Positions 26,222 through 35,954 of a stretch of 64,000 nt of DNA are shown here, in pieces. The stretch is from Halomonas sp. GTDB taxonomy: Bacteria > Pseudomonadota > Gammaproteobacteria > Pseudomonadales > Halomonadaceae. The translations under genes and the position numbers were made by a program. The stretch covers positions 1-64,000 of the forward strand of contig NZ_DRFS01000006.1 of the NCBI RefSeq assembly GCF_011050415.1, written 5' to 3'. Numbering within the stretch: the first letter of the stretch is position 1; each line of letters opens with the position of its first letter. Under the pieces are notes generated by a model, which saw nothing but the letters and a program-made list of their open reading frames with translations, was not told the DNA's origin and did no database searches.

Positions 26222-28351
26222 TTACTGGCTGATTTCGCGCCGAAAAGGCGGCAGCGCATCCAACAGCGCCTGCCCATAGCGACGGGTAATCACGCGCTTA
26301 TCCAGTAGTGTGATAGTACCGCGATCGCTCTCTTTACGAATCAAACGCCCACAGGCCTGAACTAGCTTAATGGATGCGTCCGGCACGCTAATGCGCATAA
26401 ACGCATTACCGCCCTGGCTCTCGATCCACTCCGCCAAGGTGGCGCCAACAGGATCATCGGGCACCGCAAACGGCAGCCGCGTAATCACCACATGGGTCAG
26501 GTAGTCGCCGGGCAGATCAATCCCCTCGGCAAAGCTTGCCAAGCCAAAGATAATACTGCCCTCTCCCCTGTCCACCGCCGCCCGGTGACGCTCAATAAGC
26601 TCACGCTTTGGCAACGCATCTTGAGCGAGCACACGCTCTTTCACACTCGCTGGCAGTGCTTTATCCACCGCTCGCAGTTGAGCACGGGAAGAGAACAGCA
26701 CCAGCGCTGCTTCTTTATCAGCTAATTGCGACACAAAGCTTACGATGGCTCGTTCATGGCCCTCCCTGTCGCCAGGGTCGGTGGCCTCTTTAGGCACACG
26801 CAGCACAGCATTGGCGTAATCAAAGGGGCTTGGCAATGCCTGATAGCGGTAACGATTGGCAAGCCCTGCTCGCTCCTGCAAACGCTCAAAGCGCCCCAGT
26901 GCGGTCAATGTCGCCGAGGTAACCACTGCTCCATGACAGCGCCCCCATAAATGCTTGGCCAGGGTATGTGCAGCAGAAACGGGACTGGCAGAGAACTCCA
27001 CCTCCGGCTCGCCTGCAACACGACTAAGCGTAATCCAGCGAGCGCTGGGTGCCTCATTGGCAACATCCTGCTCACTAAATGCCTGCCAAAGTGCGTGCGC
27101 TTCTAACGAACGCCCGTGAAGCAGCGCCACCAAGGGCAACCAAGCTTCCGCCTGCTCACGATCAAGGCCGGTCTGCTTATCTGGATCCAGACTTTCACGC
27201 AGAATATCGCTAATGCTTTCCAAGCAGCGCGACAGTGAAGCAAACATCACCAACAGCTGCTGCGCCTGCTCACGAAGTGCATCGGGCACCTGGCCTTTTT
27301 CAAAACGCGATTGATGGGTGGCCTCTTCATCGGCCAAACCGTTTGGCCGCCCAGCCAATTGATGCCCCATGCTAAATACATCGCCCAGCGCGGGTTCCAG
27401 GTTATGAATAAGCTCAGGCAGGCTTACCAATAAGCGAGCCACAGTGGGCTGAATGGCCAATGCCTGGTGAAGATCCGTCAAACTGCTTCTCAGCGTTTTC
27501 AACCAACGCAAACAGCCGTGCACGGCAAAGCGATGGGCAAAATGGGAAAGCGCTTTTTCCGGCAGATGGTGGCCTTCATCGAAGACAAAGATGCAGTCTG
27601 CAGGGTCAGGCAAAATAGCGCCGCCCCCCAACGCCAAATCGGCCAACACAAGATCATGGTTGGCGACGATAACATCGGCATTCTCAAGTTCACGACGGGA
27701 ACGGAAAAACGCGCAGGCACCAAAGTGCCCGCAGCGCCTACCCGTGCACTGGCGATGATCCACTGTTAGCCTTCGCCAGTGGGCGTCGTCAATGGCCTCG
27801 GGCCAATTATCACGATCACCTTCCCACTCGCCCTGGCCATAGGCTTGCGCCATATCGCTAGCGATGACGGTAAAGTCACTGCTTTGGGTTTGCAGGGACT
27901 GCTCAAACAGCGAAAGCGTAGGATTAGGCTCAGTTCCCTCAAGCGCCTGATCCAAGCGCGCCACGCAGACATAGCGGCCCCGCCCTTTGGCTAATGCATA
28001 GCGAAAGGCGATGCCGCTGTGGCTGGCGAGTGAGGGTAAGTCCTGATTCAGCACCTGCTCCTGGAGAGCGACCGTGGCCGTTGAGATAATTAGCCGCTTG
28101 CCGCGCGCTTTCGCGATTGGCAAGGCAGCAATTAGATAGGCCAGGGTTTTACCGGTACCGGTGCCTGCTTCAAGCACACAGACATGAGTATCGCTAGTCC
28201 GCTTACCCTCGCTGTCGCTCTCAATATTACCGAGGGTTCGGGCAATTTCAGCAATCATCATGCGCTGGCCGTAGCGTGGGGTTAACTCAAGGTTCTCCAC
28301 CACGCGACGGTAAGCGTCTTGAATCTCGCTTTTGAGGGCTGTATCGAGCAT
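26222..28351 (-). CDS. dinG: ATP-dependent DNA helicase DinG
   Basis: SF2 XPD-like 5'-3' helicase that unwinds D-loops, R-loops and G-quadruplexes. The 709-residue length is close to E. coli DinG. Walker A is L-E-A-G-T-G-T-G-K-T. The iron-sulfur ligands fit Cys in Y-V-C-V-A-R and C-T-G-R-R-C-G-H-F-G-A-C. The Walker B variant D-E-G-H-H-L follows A-N-H-D-L-V. Motif VI is Q-A-C-G-R-L-I-R. Its start lies just after the rhlB stop, without a good ribosome site, suggesting coupling. It converges on aroF. Confidence 0.92.
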   Translation of the reverse strand: MLDTALKSEIQDAYRRVVENLELTPRYGQRMMIAEIARTLGNIESDSEGKRTSDTHVCVLEAGTGTGKTLAYLIAALPIAKARGKRLIISTATVALQEQVLNQDLPSLASHSGIAFRYALAKGRGRYVCVARLDQALEGTEPNPTLSLFEQSLQTQSSDFTVIASDMAQAYGQGEWEGDRDNWPEAIDDAHWRRLTVDHRQCTGRRCGHFGACAFFRSRRELENADVIVANHDLVLADLALGGGAILPDPADCIFVFDEGHHLPEKALSHFAHRFAVHGCLRWLKTLRSSLTDLHQALAIQPTVARLLVSLPELIHNLEPALGDVFSMGHQLAGRPNGLADEEATHQSRFEKGQVPDALREQAQQLLVMFASLSRCLESISDILRESLDPDKQTGLDREQAEAWLPLVALLHGRSLEAHALWQAFSEQDVANEAPSARWITLSRVAGEPEVEFSASPVSAAHTLAKHLWGRCHGAVVTSATLTALGRFERLQERAGLANRYRYQALPSPFDYANAVLRVPKEATDPGDREGHERAIVSFVSQLADKEAALVLFSSRAQLRAVDKALPASVKERVLAQDALPKRELIERHRAAVDRGEGSIIFGLASFAEGIDLPGDYLTHVVITRLPFAVPDDPVGATLAEWIESQGGNAFMRISVPDASIKLVQACGRLIRKESDRGTITLLDKRVITRRYGQALLDALPPFRREISQ

Positions 28352-28356
28352 GCGGC

Positions 28357-29631
28357 TTAGAGCATACCTTCCGGCGGATGCACGCAGGGTAGCTTGTCAT
28401 TGATATAGCGTTCGATTTCCGGCAGCGAGAAAGCATCCTCTTCACCAACGAAGCTAATCGACACACCTTTTGCACCGGCACGGCCTGTACGGCCAATACG
28501 GTGTACATAATCTTCCGGGTCTTCAGGCAGAGTGTAATTGATGACGTGGCTTACGTCTTCAATATGGATCCCACGGCCAGCAACGTCGGTTGCGACCAAC
28601 ACCTGAATTTCACCTTCGCGGAAGCTCTCCAGGGTTTTGATACGCTGCCCCTGAGGCACATCGCCTGAGAGCATGGCAACGCTTACGCCCGCTTTTCTCA
28701 ACAAATCATCCAGCTTGCGCACCAAATCACGACGGTTACCGAAGACCATGACACGCTCAAAGCTCTCCTGCTGGAGCAAATTCACCAGTAAGCGCTGCTT
28801 GTCATCATCGGACACCATATACACACGCTGATCAATGTCCGCCTGATTCTCAACGGTCACTTCGATCTCAACGTGGGCAGGATTCAACGTCCACTGGCTG
28901 GCAAGATTCAAGATATCGTCAGTAAAGGTGGCCGAGAAGAGGAAAGTCTGGCGCTCCTCTTTTTTCGGTGTGTAGCGAATAATCCGCTTCACGTCAGGAA
29001 TAAAGCCCATCGACAACATACGGTCGGCTTCATCCAGCACCAATACTTCAACTTCATTGAGGTCGATATCGCGCTTCTGATGAAAATCCAACAGACGCCC
29101 CGGCGTTGCCACCAGAATATCGATCTTGCTGCCCAGGCTTTCACGCTGCTTTTGATAGTCCATACCGCCGACGACACTAGCAACATTCAGCTGGGTGAAA
29201 CGTGATAACGCTTTTGCATCTTTTTCGATTTGCAGTGCCAGCTCGCGGGTCGGCGCAATAATCAGCGCGCGCGGCGCCCCTGGCTTTTGACCATCAGGTG
29301 TTGGCTCTTCCAGGAAGTAGGCCATCACAGAGATCAAAAAGGCCGCGGTTTTACCGGTTCCCGTTTGCGCTTTGCCGACAATGTCGCCACCTAAAAGCGT
29401 TTGGCGAAGGGCCTCTGCTTGGATAGGTGTGCAGTACTCAAACCCTTGGGCATGAATAGCGCGCATTAATGGCAGCGGCAGATCAAAGTCATGAAAGCGC
29501 CATTTGCCGGCCACGGCGGGCACCTGAAACTGACGAAGATCCCAGTTCGACTGGCGACGACGCGGTTTCCGACGGCGTCGCTTAGGCTTGCGGTTCTGGG
29601 CCGGTGCTGTGGTCTGTTCCGACTCGCTCAT
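28357..29631 (-). CDS. rhlB: DEAD-box ATP-dependent RNA helicase RhlB
   Basis: DEAD-box RNA helicase; in E. coli RhlB is the helicase of the RNase E degradosome, and rne is also in this window. A basic N-terminal tail ([12 protein letters not shown]) precedes the Q motif F-x-Y-C-T-P-I-Q. Next come Walker [29 protein letters not shown] and [16 protein letters not shown] ahead of the Q motif is RhlB-like. The basic extension is at the N-terminus rather than the C-terminus as in E. coli. Confidence 0.88.
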   Translation of the reverse strand: MSESEQTTAPAQNRKPKRRRRKPRRRQSNWDLRQFQVPAVAGKWRFHDFDLPLPLMRAIHAQGFEYCTPIQAEALRQTLLGGDIVGKAQTGTGKTAAFLISVMAYFLEEPTPDGQKPGAPRALIIAPTRELALQIEKDAKALSRFTQLNVASVVGGMDYQKQRESLGSKIDILVATPGRLLDFHQKRDIDLNEVEVLVLDEADRMLSMGFIPDVKRIIRYTPKKEERQTFLFSATFTDDILNLASQWTLNPAHVEIEVTVENQADIDQRVYMVSDDDKQRLLVNLLQQESFERVMVFGNRRDLVRKLDDLLRKAGVSVAMLSGDVPQGQRIKTLESFREGEIQVLVATDVAGRGIHIEDVSHVINYTLPEDPEDYVHRIGRTGRAGAKGVSISFVGEEDAFSLPEIERYINDKLPCVHPPEGML

Positions 29632-29776
29632 AGGCTGTCTATCTGTCCATTGCTGTGGAGGTTAGGCATCTTGACGTGCGCATTGTACCAGGGCTTGGCG
29701 ATAAGAGCGCGTCCTGCTGTCGAAGGAACCCCAAGGCCTGTTAGAATAGCGCTCACATCGACGTTAGGAGCGCGAC

Positions 29777-30034
29777 ATGACGCGTAAGAAAAAAACACGT
29801 TCACTGGCCGATAAGGTAACTATTCGTACCGGCCGGCGTAAAGATTATAAAAAGTGGCGCCACGACAACCCTGATCAAGTCGCCCCTTCACGCCGTTTTG
29901 TGGCCAAAAAGCAGCAGCAGCGCAAGCTCCAGGCAGTGAGAAAACTTGCTCGCCAGCAGGACGGGCAGAGTATTGCTATCCACTCTAACAAAACTGATGG
30001 CGGCGCTAATAAACCCCAGGGGGACGATTCGTAA
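29777..30034 (+). CDS. Small highly basic protein of unknown function
   Basis: An 85-residue protein I do not recognise. It is very rich in Lys and Arg: T-R-K-K-K-T-R-S-L-A-D-K at the start, T-G-R-R-K-D-Y-K-K-W-R-H in the middle, then A-K-K-Q-Q-Q-R-K-L-Q and a polar, Gly/Asp-rich end. There are no Cys, membrane segments or signal peptide, so nucleic-acid binding is plausible but unproven. AGGAG lies 6 bases before ATG 29777. Its stop overlaps the xthA start (TAATG), so the two are translationally coupled; that makes a real gene likely. Confidence 0.75.
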   Translation: MTRKKKTRSLADKVTIRTGRRKDYKKWRHDNPDQVAPSRRFVAKKQQQRKLQAVRKLARQQDGQSIAIHSNKTDGGANKPQGDDS

Positions 30035-30864
30035 TGCGTTTGGTTTCGTTCAACATTAATGGCATTCGAGCACGCCTTCCCCAGTTACAGGCGCTGATCG
30101 ATACTCAGCAGCCAGATGTAATTGGGCTGCAAGAAACCAAGGTGCAAAATAGTGAGTTTCCATTAGCCGACGTTGAGGCAATGGGCTATCACGTCTTTTA
30201 TCATGGTCAAAAAGGCCATTATGGCGTTGCTCTAATGTGCCGCCAAGCGCCTCAAGAAGTATTTTACGGTTTCCCTGATGATGAAGAAGACGCCCAATGT
30301 CGCATGATTGGTGTACGGCTGTTGGCCGACGATGGCGAGCCCGTCACGGTGTGGAACGGATATTTTCCTCAGGGTGAAAATGTTACCCACCCAACTAAAT
30401 TTCCCCATAAAGAGCGCTTTTACGTCCAGCTAGCGCGACTGCTTAACGATCAGCATCGCCCTGACGAGCAGCTGGCAGTGATGGGTGATTTTAATATCTC
30501 CCCTGAAGATCAGGACATCGGCATCGGCGAAGCCAACCGCAAGCGCTGGCTGCGGGAAGGCAAAGCCAGTTTTCAGCCTATTGAACGCGAATGGCTTGAA
30601 GGGATTAAAGCCTGGGGGCTTAGCGATAGCTATCGCCTCTGCTATCCACAAAGTGATGACCGCTTCAGTTGGTTTGACTACCGCTCCAAAGGATTTGATC
30701 AGGAGCCCAAGCGCGGCCTGCGTATCGACTATATTCTTGTGACCAAAGCGTTAGCGGAACACACCACCGGTGCGGGTATCGACTATGATCTGCGCGGCAT
30801 GGAGCGGCCTTCTGACCACGCCCCGGTGTGGAGCGATTTTTCGCTAGCGCTTAAAGCCATTTAA
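30034..30864 (+). CDS. xthA: Exodeoxyribonuclease III
   Basis: Mg-dependent AP endonuclease and 3'-5' exonuclease of base-excision repair. Family motifs in order: F-N-I-N-G-I-R-A-R near residue 6, G-L-Q-E-T-K-V with the metal-binding Glu, W-N-G-Y-F-P-Q-G, M-G-D-F-N-I-S-P with catalytic Asp/Asn, R-I-D-Y-I-L-V, and S-D-H-A-P-V-W with the catalytic His. The 276-residue length is normal. The ATG overlaps the stop of the small basic upstream gene by one base. It converges on the TonB-cluster TPR gene. Confidence 0.95.
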   Translation: MRLVSFNINGIRARLPQLQALIDTQQPDVIGLQETKVQNSEFPLADVEAMGYHVFYHGQKGHYGVALMCRQAPQEVFYGFPDDEEDAQCRMIGVRLLADDGEPVTVWNGYFPQGENVTHPTKFPHKERFYVQLARLLNDQHRPDEQLAVMGDFNISPEDQDIGIGEANRKRWLREGKASFQPIEREWLEGIKAWGLSDSYRLCYPQSDDRFSWFDYRSKGFDQEPKRGLRIDYILVTKALAEHTTGAGIDYDLRGMERPSDHAPVWSDFSLALKAI

Positions 30865-30875
30865 TTATTAGAGAC

Positions 30876-31952
30876 TCACTGAAAACCAGCCAACCACTGC
30901 TCCGCCTCATCGTCACCCAGCTCAGAGACGCGGGCAAACGCTCGCTTGGCGCGTTCATTCTCACCCCAGGCGTAAGCGAGCTGACCATAGGCGCGCCAAT
31001 CATCAGCTAGCTGAGTGTGCAGCGCTAGGGCTTGCCAGGCATTAAGTGCCTTCTCAACGTCTTTGGCCTGCCGCCAAGCGCTGGCAAGTAGGCGCAGGTT
31101 GGATTCATCACGGACAATATCGCCCTCGTCCAGTGCCTGCGCTAAATGCTCTGCTGCACGCGCGGGGGTGCCGCCGGCAAGATGCAGCTGAATTAACAGC
31201 CAGCGGTCTTCCGATTGGGTTAATTTGCCTAACTGCCACGCCATCTCCCATAGGCCCGCAGCAACCCCTGCTTGCCCCGCCTGCTGGGCAAGCCCTGCCG
31301 CTTGACGCCATTGGAAAGCATCACTGTCGGCATTCAAATCTTCCAGCAAATGACTCAATGCCTGATCGCTTTGACCAGCATTACGATAGACCGCCAGCAT
31401 CAAAGCTTGCTGACTCTCATCGGGTTGCTGGTTAGGATCAGATGACTGCTCAAGCGCCTGATCGAGCCAGTTGGCGGCCTCCTCCCAGCGCTCTTGCTGC
31501 GCCAGCAGGCGGGTTAACTGCCAAGTGGCATCGATATCTTGATGACTGGCTAACCACTCGCTGAGCAACTCAATGGCCTGATCACGCTGGCCAGCGACAC
31601 GGCGCAATGACGCCTCTTCACGAAGCCAGCGTGCAGCTTGAGCACTATCGACACCTTCCAACTGACGGGCAGTTGCCAAACGGTCTGCCGCCGGGCCGGG
31701 CTGGTCTTGACGGGCTAACGCGCCCGCCGCGAGCTGCTGGTAAAGGGCGCTTGCCCAGCGATCAGCTTGGTTGCCTCCCGATAATCGCTCGGCTTGGGCG
31801 GTTGCCCGCTCAACAACGCTGGATAACGCCCCATCTCGTAACTGGACCTGCAGCGCGTTGAGATCGGCAATCACATCCCCCTGCAAGGCAGGACTAGCAA
31901 GGGCCGACACTGACCAGGCACTCAGCAATAGCACACATAAAAATTGCTTCAT
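30876..31952 (-). CDS. TPR-repeat periplasmic protein of the TonB2 operon
   Basis: A 358-residue exported protein with a signal peptide (about 1-19, S-A-L-A before S-P-A) and Ala/Gln/Trp-rich helical repeats typical of tetratricopeptides, for example A-A-N-W-L-D-Q-A-L-E and L-A-Y-A-W-G-E-N-E-R-A-K-R-A-F. TPR proteins in this position end the TonB2-type operons of Vibrio and related bacteria. The exact role is not known; an accessory function in outer-membrane transport is inferred from context. The start is 4 bases after the tonB stop. Confidence 0.8.
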   Translation of the reverse strand: MKQFLCVLLLSAWSVSALASPALQGDVIADLNALQVQLRDGALSSVVERATAQAERLSGGNQADRWASALYQQLAAGALARQDQPGPAADRLATARQLEGVDSAQAARWLREEASLRRVAGQRDQAIELLSEWLASHQDIDATWQLTRLLAQQERWEEAANWLDQALEQSSDPNQQPDESQQALMLAVYRNAGQSDQALSHLLEDLNADSDAFQWRQAAGLAQQAGQAGVAAGLWEMAWQLGKLTQSEDRWLLIQLHLAGGTPARAAEHLAQALDEGDIVRDESNLRLLASAWRQAKDVEKALNAWQALALHTQLADDWRAYGQLAYAWGENERAKRAFARVSELGDDEAEQWLAGFQ

Positions 31953-31956
31953 AACG

Positions 31957-32730
31957 CTACCTCAACTGAAACTCGATTCGCTGAGTGGCATTGCGCAACT
32001 GATCGCTGGGCTCAAACTGCCACTGGGCAATCGCTTCCTGAGCAGCCTCTTCAAACACCCGGCGTGGCTGCGCATTGGTTACCTGAATAGAAGAGGCATC
32101 CACACTGCCATCGCGACGAATCATAAATGCCACTTCTACAAAGCCTTCCATGCCCCGCCGCTGCGCCCGGGTGGGGTAGCTTGGATTAACCCGGCTGGTC
32201 GGCGTGGCTTGACCTACGCTAACCGGCTCATTAGACGGTGCGGGTTGGGCTTGCGGAGCGGCTTCGCGCTCGGCAGGTGGCGATGCTGAAGCCGTCGATG
32301 GAGCACTCGGGGTAGACGCGGGCGCAGGAGGCGCCTCCGGGGTCGGCGCGGGCGTTGGCTCTGGTTCAGGCTGGGGCTGGGGCTCCGGCGCCACTTCCGT
32401 TAGCTCAGGCAATTCACTATCCATTTCAACGGGTTCAACGGGCTCATCAGGAAGCTCAACTTCCGGCATGCTAATCGCACTATCGGCCACCGGTGGCGGC
32501 TCAGGCGTCGGCATGGGAGGTGGTGCTTGCTGAGGAGCACTCTCAACGGGTTGTGGCGCAGGCGCTTCTTGCTCGGGCGCCTCTTCGGGCGCCTCCACCA
32601 TAGTCATGGCCATACTCATGGTCAGCTCTTCAGGGGGCTGTTCTGGTGGCGTTACCAGCTGCGCTAGCAGCCAGAATAAACCCACCGCCAGCACCACACC
32701 TCCCAGTAACGAAAGCAGGTGACGCATCAT
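31957..32730 (-). CDS. tonB: TonB-family energy transducer
   Basis: Carries proton-motive energy from the ExbB/ExbD complex across the periplasm to TonB-dependent outer-membrane receptors. An N-terminal anchor (about 5-26) is followed by a long Pro/Glu-rich spacer (about 30-165, many E-P-x-P and P-x-P units). The C-terminal TonB domain (about 170-257) has R-V-N-P-S-Y-P-T-R-A-Q-R-R-G-M-E-G-F-V and V-x-V-x-x-A-x-P-R-R-V-F-E-E-A. The start overlaps the exbD stop by 4 bases. At 257 residues the spacer is longer than in Vibrio TonB2. Confidence 0.92.
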   Translation of the reverse strand: MMRHLLSLLGGVVLAVGLFWLLAQLVTPPEQPPEELTMSMAMTMVEAPEEAPEQEAPAPQPVESAPQQAPPPMPTPEPPPVADSAISMPEVELPDEPVEPVEMDSELPELTEVAPEPQPQPEPEPTPAPTPEAPPAPASTPSAPSTASASPPAEREAAPQAQPAPSNEPVSVGQATPTSRVNPSYPTRAQRRGMEGFVEVAFMIRRDGSVDASSIQVTNAQPRRVFEEAAQEAIAQWQFEPSDQLRNATQRIEFQLR

Positions 32731-33137
32731 GAACCACTCCGACTCGCCGCCACCGCAATTTGATCGACGCCCGCTTCGCGCAAGCGATCCATTACCTCGA
32801 TCAATAGCCCCGTGGTCGACTCACGATCCGCTTGAATAACGACTGAGCCATCTTCACTTAGCATTTCGGCCACCTGTTGGCCGACCCTATGTATATCGAC
32901 GGGGCTGCCATCTACCCATACCGCGCCTTCAGGAGAAACCGCCACCAGCACCTGGGCATCTGGACGCGGGGTAGCCGCACTGGATTCAGGGCGATTAATC
33001 TCTACACCACTCTCTTTAACAAAGCTGGTGGTCACGATAAAGAAAATTAGCATGATAAAGACGACGTCGAGCATGGGTGTCAGGTTCACCTCATTGCTCT
33101 CAGCCGTAGCATCTATAGAACGGCGTCTACGCATCAC
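32727..33137 (-). CDS. exbD: Biopolymer transport protein ExbD
   Basis: Inner-membrane partner of ExbB and TonB. The 136-residue protein has a short cytoplasmic N-terminus and the conserved N-L-T-P-M-L-D-V-V-F-I-M-L-I-F-F-I transmembrane helix (about 18-38), whose Asp is the proton-coupling residue. A periplasmic domain with V-V-I-Q-A-D-R-E-S-T-T follows. It overlaps exbB by 11 bases and tonB by 4 bases, so the four genes are translated in series. Confidence 0.94.
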   Translation of the reverse strand: MMRRRRSIDATAESNEVNLTPMLDVVFIMLIFFIVTTSFVKESGVEINRPESSAATPRPDAQVLVAVSPEGAVWVDGSPVDIHRVGQQVAEMLSEDGSVVIQADRESTTGLLIEVMDRLREAGVDQIAVAASRSGS

Positions 33138-33669
33138 TCTCCTCCACTGCCCGCGCTAAGCGATCATGCAGTCGCTGGTCTTCACGACGAATGACGTGCT
33201 CTAAACGGCTAATAAATAAAAGTCCCACAACGGCGATGGCCATACCGGTCAAGGTCGGCAGCGTTGCCCGGGCGACACCGTCAGCCATGGCACGCGCCTG
33301 ATGGGTCTCACTCAGCGAAAGGCTGTCGAATACACTAATCATGCCGGTTACCGTACCTAGCAAGCCCAGTAATGGACACAGGGCTACCAGAAGTTTTAGC
33401 CATGGCAACGGCTTGCGCAGCTTGGCTACCAGTGCCTCGGCCCAAACATGACGTAAGGTGCGGGCACTCCAGCTGCGGTGGTCGCTACGCGCCGCCCAGC
33501 GGCGCAATAGCTGGCGACGTGCGATGCGCCAAGTAATCCGGTAATACCACCAACGCTCTATGGCCATGGCAAATACCAGCACGGCCACCACCGCCAGCAC
33601 GACAAGTACGATGCCGCCCGCCTCCACTAAACGCTCAACCGGCTCAAGCCAAAGAGGAAGAGTGGACAT
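33127..33669 (-). CDS. exbB: MotA/TolQ/ExbB-family proton channel (ExbB2)
   Basis: A 180-residue ExbB of the short TonB2-associated type. Three membrane segments are visible (about 17-36, 84-104 and 134-155). The hallmark P-L-L-G-L-L-G-T-V-T-G-M-I-S-V-F is at about 97-112 and T-L-T-G-M-A-I-A-V-V-G-L-L near 140. It forms the proton-conducting pentamer with ExbD. It is separated from the larger upstream TtpC-type protein by a single base between stop and start. Confidence 0.93.
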   Translation of the reverse strand: MSTLPLWLEPVERLVEAGGIVLVVLAVVAVLVFAMAIERWWYYRITWRIARRQLLRRWAARSDHRSWSARTLRHVWAEALVAKLRKPLPWLKLLVALCPLLGLLGTVTGMISVFDSLSLSETHQARAMADGVARATLPTLTGMAIAVVGLLFISRLEHVIRREDQRLHDRLARAVEESDA

Positions 33670-33670
33670 A

Positions 33671-35062
33671 TTAAGTCACCACAGCCGTATGAACAGGTGA
33701 ACTAATCGGCGATTGTGACTCCAGGTGATCCGCCAAGGTGGCGCTCGCCTGCCCTTCAATCACATGGGTTAAGTAGCGGCTGCGACCCGACAGCGCTGTT
33801 TGCACGAACAGCAGCGGTACGGCGGTAATCAGACCCAGCACCGTGGTAACCAGCGCCTGGCTAATACCGCCGGCCATTAACTGCGGGTCACCGGTGCCAA
33901 ACACGGTAATCGCCTGGAAGGTCACGATCATACCGGTCACTGTGCCCAACAATCCGAGTAGCGGCGCGATAGCCGCCAGCAACTTGACGATCGGTTGGCT
34001 GCGCTCTAAGCGAGGCAACTCGGCCAACACGGCTTCATCCAGCCGCGCCTCCAAGGCCTCCGGCGTTTGAAGCTTATCCATGCCTTCAAAACGCAGTAAC
34101 ACCCGACCCAGCGGATTATTGGATTGCAACTGATCAAGGGATTGGCGCTGACGGCGAACACGCACGCTCACTAGCACAAGGTACAAGTACTGGCCCAGGC
34201 CAACGATCAAGCCCAAAATACCCAGCGCCACAACGACATAACCTACATAGCCACCCTGCTGGAAGCGCTCCCATAAACTGGGACGCTGAGTTAATGCCTG
34301 TAACACGCTGCCTTGAGTAGGGTCGATGGCAAACACCGTGCTTTCGCCCTGATAGTAAGCAGGTATCAGACCGCCAATTTCCTGCGGCGTGCGCGGCATC
34401 ACTGCCAAACTGCCATCGTTTTCGTTACGCTGAAGCAACTCACTATCAGTAAAAGCAGCAAAATCGCCAAGCTGAACCAGCTCGCGGGGAACAACATCGC
34501 CGTTGGCATCCGCAACCGGTAACTCAAGGCGTTGAGCACGCCCAGTACGGGCGGTTAAGGCCGCCAGGCGATCAACCATGGTTTCTAATTGATGGCGCTC
34601 AAGCACTTCAACTTCATCTAAGCGCGGCGGAAGCGCATCTTCATTTAGGGTTAATAGACTATTAACGCCTAACGCATTACGTATTTCTGCGCTGTGCCGC
34701 GCAAGATTCGCCAGCAAACCTGACAGCGCTTCGCCCTGCTCAGCTTGACGTCCGGACAGCTCACTCGCTAGCTGGGTTTGCTCTGTCTGTTGAGCCTCTA
34801 GATCGTCATACTGCTGCTGAGCTTCTTCATGCTCGCTGCGCGCTTGCTCCAACGCGGCTTCTAGCGCTTGCTGGTCATCCAAAAAGCTCATCAAACGCTG
34901 CTGATCGCGGGCCTCGGCGGCCTCACGGGCTTCGCGTAGCGAATTACCGCTATCGGTTTGCGCCAGGGTGACGCCACTGATTGCCATCAGCATCAGTAGC
35001 GCGCAGGTGTAACCAAGACGGCGAATGTCGAGATAATAAGTAGCTAGGCAATAACGGCTCAC
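33671..35062 (-). CDS. ttpC: TtpC-type MotA/TolQ/ExbB protein with coiled-coil N-terminus
   Basis: A 463-residue relative of TtpC, the extra ExbB-like protein essential to TonB2 systems in Vibrio. A signal or anchor segment (about 17-35) is followed by a coiled coil (about 38-115, rich in Glu/Gln/Ala/Arg) and a periplasmic domain. Membrane segments near 270-290, 365-385 and 405-425 carry the ExbB hallmark P-L-L-G-L-L-G-T-V-T-G-M-I-V-T-F. Translation starts at GTG 35062, with GGGAG 7 bases upstream, overlapping the DUF3450 stop by 4 bases. The symbol rests on family and context. Confidence 0.85.
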   Translation of the reverse strand: MSRYCLATYYLDIRRLGYTCALLMLMAISGVTLAQTDSGNSLREAREAAEARDQQRLMSFLDDQQALEAALEQARSEHEEAQQQYDDLEAQQTEQTQLASELSGRQAEQGEALSGLLANLARHSAEIRNALGVNSLLTLNEDALPPRLDEVEVLERHQLETMVDRLAALTARTGRAQRLELPVADANGDVVPRELVQLGDFAAFTDSELLQRNENDGSLAVMPRTPQEIGGLIPAYYQGESTVFAIDPTQGSVLQALTQRPSLWERFQQGGYVGYVVVALGILGLIVGLGQYLYLVLVSVRVRRQRQSLDQLQSNNPLGRVLLRFEGMDKLQTPEALEARLDEAVLAELPRLERSQPIVKLLAAIAPLLGLLGTVTGMIVTFQAITVFGTGDPQLMAGGISQALVTTVLGLITAVPLLFVQTALSGRSRYLTHVIEGQASATLADHLESQSPISSPVHTAVVT

Positions 35063-35841
35063 TGTTGCTCTCCCTGCTGGTCGTTCACACTAATTGAGAG
35101 CGGCAAGGTTAAGAGATCCGGGGCGCGCTGATCTTCTGCCATGCGCAGACCATTGCGCACTTCACGCAGGTAGTTATCATCTAACGGCTGCCATGCACCC
35201 GCTTCTGCATTCCACACGCCGCCCTCACGGCCGTCCGGTGCTAAGTAATAAAATCCGATCCGTCCAATACGCAGAAAATCCACTTCGCGGGTGCGCTCTT
35301 CTTGGCGTAAACGACCACGCCAGCTATCGATATCACGGCCGTAATCGAGCTCAACTCGCCACGCTTCGAGCAGTCCATTAATACGCTCAATGGTATTGGC
35401 ACCTTGCTGCTCTGGCTGGCGTTGAACACGCGCTAAACGCTCATCGCGTAGAAAGGGCAAATCACCCTCTATCCAGTGAGTGAGCTGCTCAGCCATATTT
35501 TGCTCAATCTCAGGAAGCGCTGCACGCGTCTCCTCAAGGGTATCTAATGCAGTGGCTAAGCGCTGCTGGCGTTCAGCCTCTTCAGCTAAACGCCCGGCCA
35601 AGGAAGCATTATCTGCATTCATCTGGCGAGTTTCGCGCTCCAACCGGCGCAACTCCTCTAACTGCTCGCGGGTTTGCTCATCAGCAGCATCAATTTGCTG
35701 CTGAAGTGCCGCCTGGGACTGCTGGGCTTCCACACTATCAGCCGCTTGAGCCGCTGCTTGGTCACTTGCCAATAGCGTGCCACTGGCCAACACTCCTGCT
35801 AGCCACCATCCACGCAAGGCAAAGAAAGGCCTGTTCAGCAC
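35059..35841 (-). CDS. DUF3450 family periplasmic coiled-coil protein
   Basis: A 260-residue exported protein, first gene of the TonB2 operon. A signal peptide (about 1-32, ending A-A-A-Q-A) is followed by a long coiled coil (about 38-105, E-E-L-R-R-L-E-R-E-T-R-Q) and the DUF3450 globular part with Y-Y-L-A-P-D-G-R-E-G-G-V-W. DUF3450 genes commonly precede ttpC-exbB-exbD-tonB-TPR operons; the molecular role is unknown. GTG 35841 is the start, with GGAG 7 bases upstream. A Fur-like box lies about 115 bases upstream. Confidence 0.87.
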   Translation of the reverse strand: MLNRPFFALRGWWLAGVLASGTLLASDQAAAQAADSVEAQQSQAALQQQIDAADEQTREQLEELRRLERETRQMNADNASLAGRLAEEAERQQRLATALDTLEETRAALPEIEQNMAEQLTHWIEGDLPFLRDERLARVQRQPEQQGANTIERINGLLEAWRVELDYGRDIDSWRGRLRQEERTREVDFLRIGRIGFYYLAPDGREGGVWNAEAGAWQPLDDNYLREVRNGLRMAEDQRAPDLLTLPLSISVNDQQGEQQ

Positions 35842-35954
35842 GTCAACACTCCGTCACTGAGTAGCGGTCAGTTGCACTGCCGCTAAAAACTAATTAGGTA
35901 TACGAACGATTTGCGTTTATCTTTTGCGGCGTCTAGCCTACCACTAATATAATA

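Noticed and set aside
33127..35062. Tol-Pal (tolQ/tolR) or flagellar motor genes
   Set aside because: The order DUF3450, TtpC-like, ExbB, ExbD, TonB, TPR and a C-terminal TonB domain identify a TonB2 system; no tolA, tolB or pal follow.
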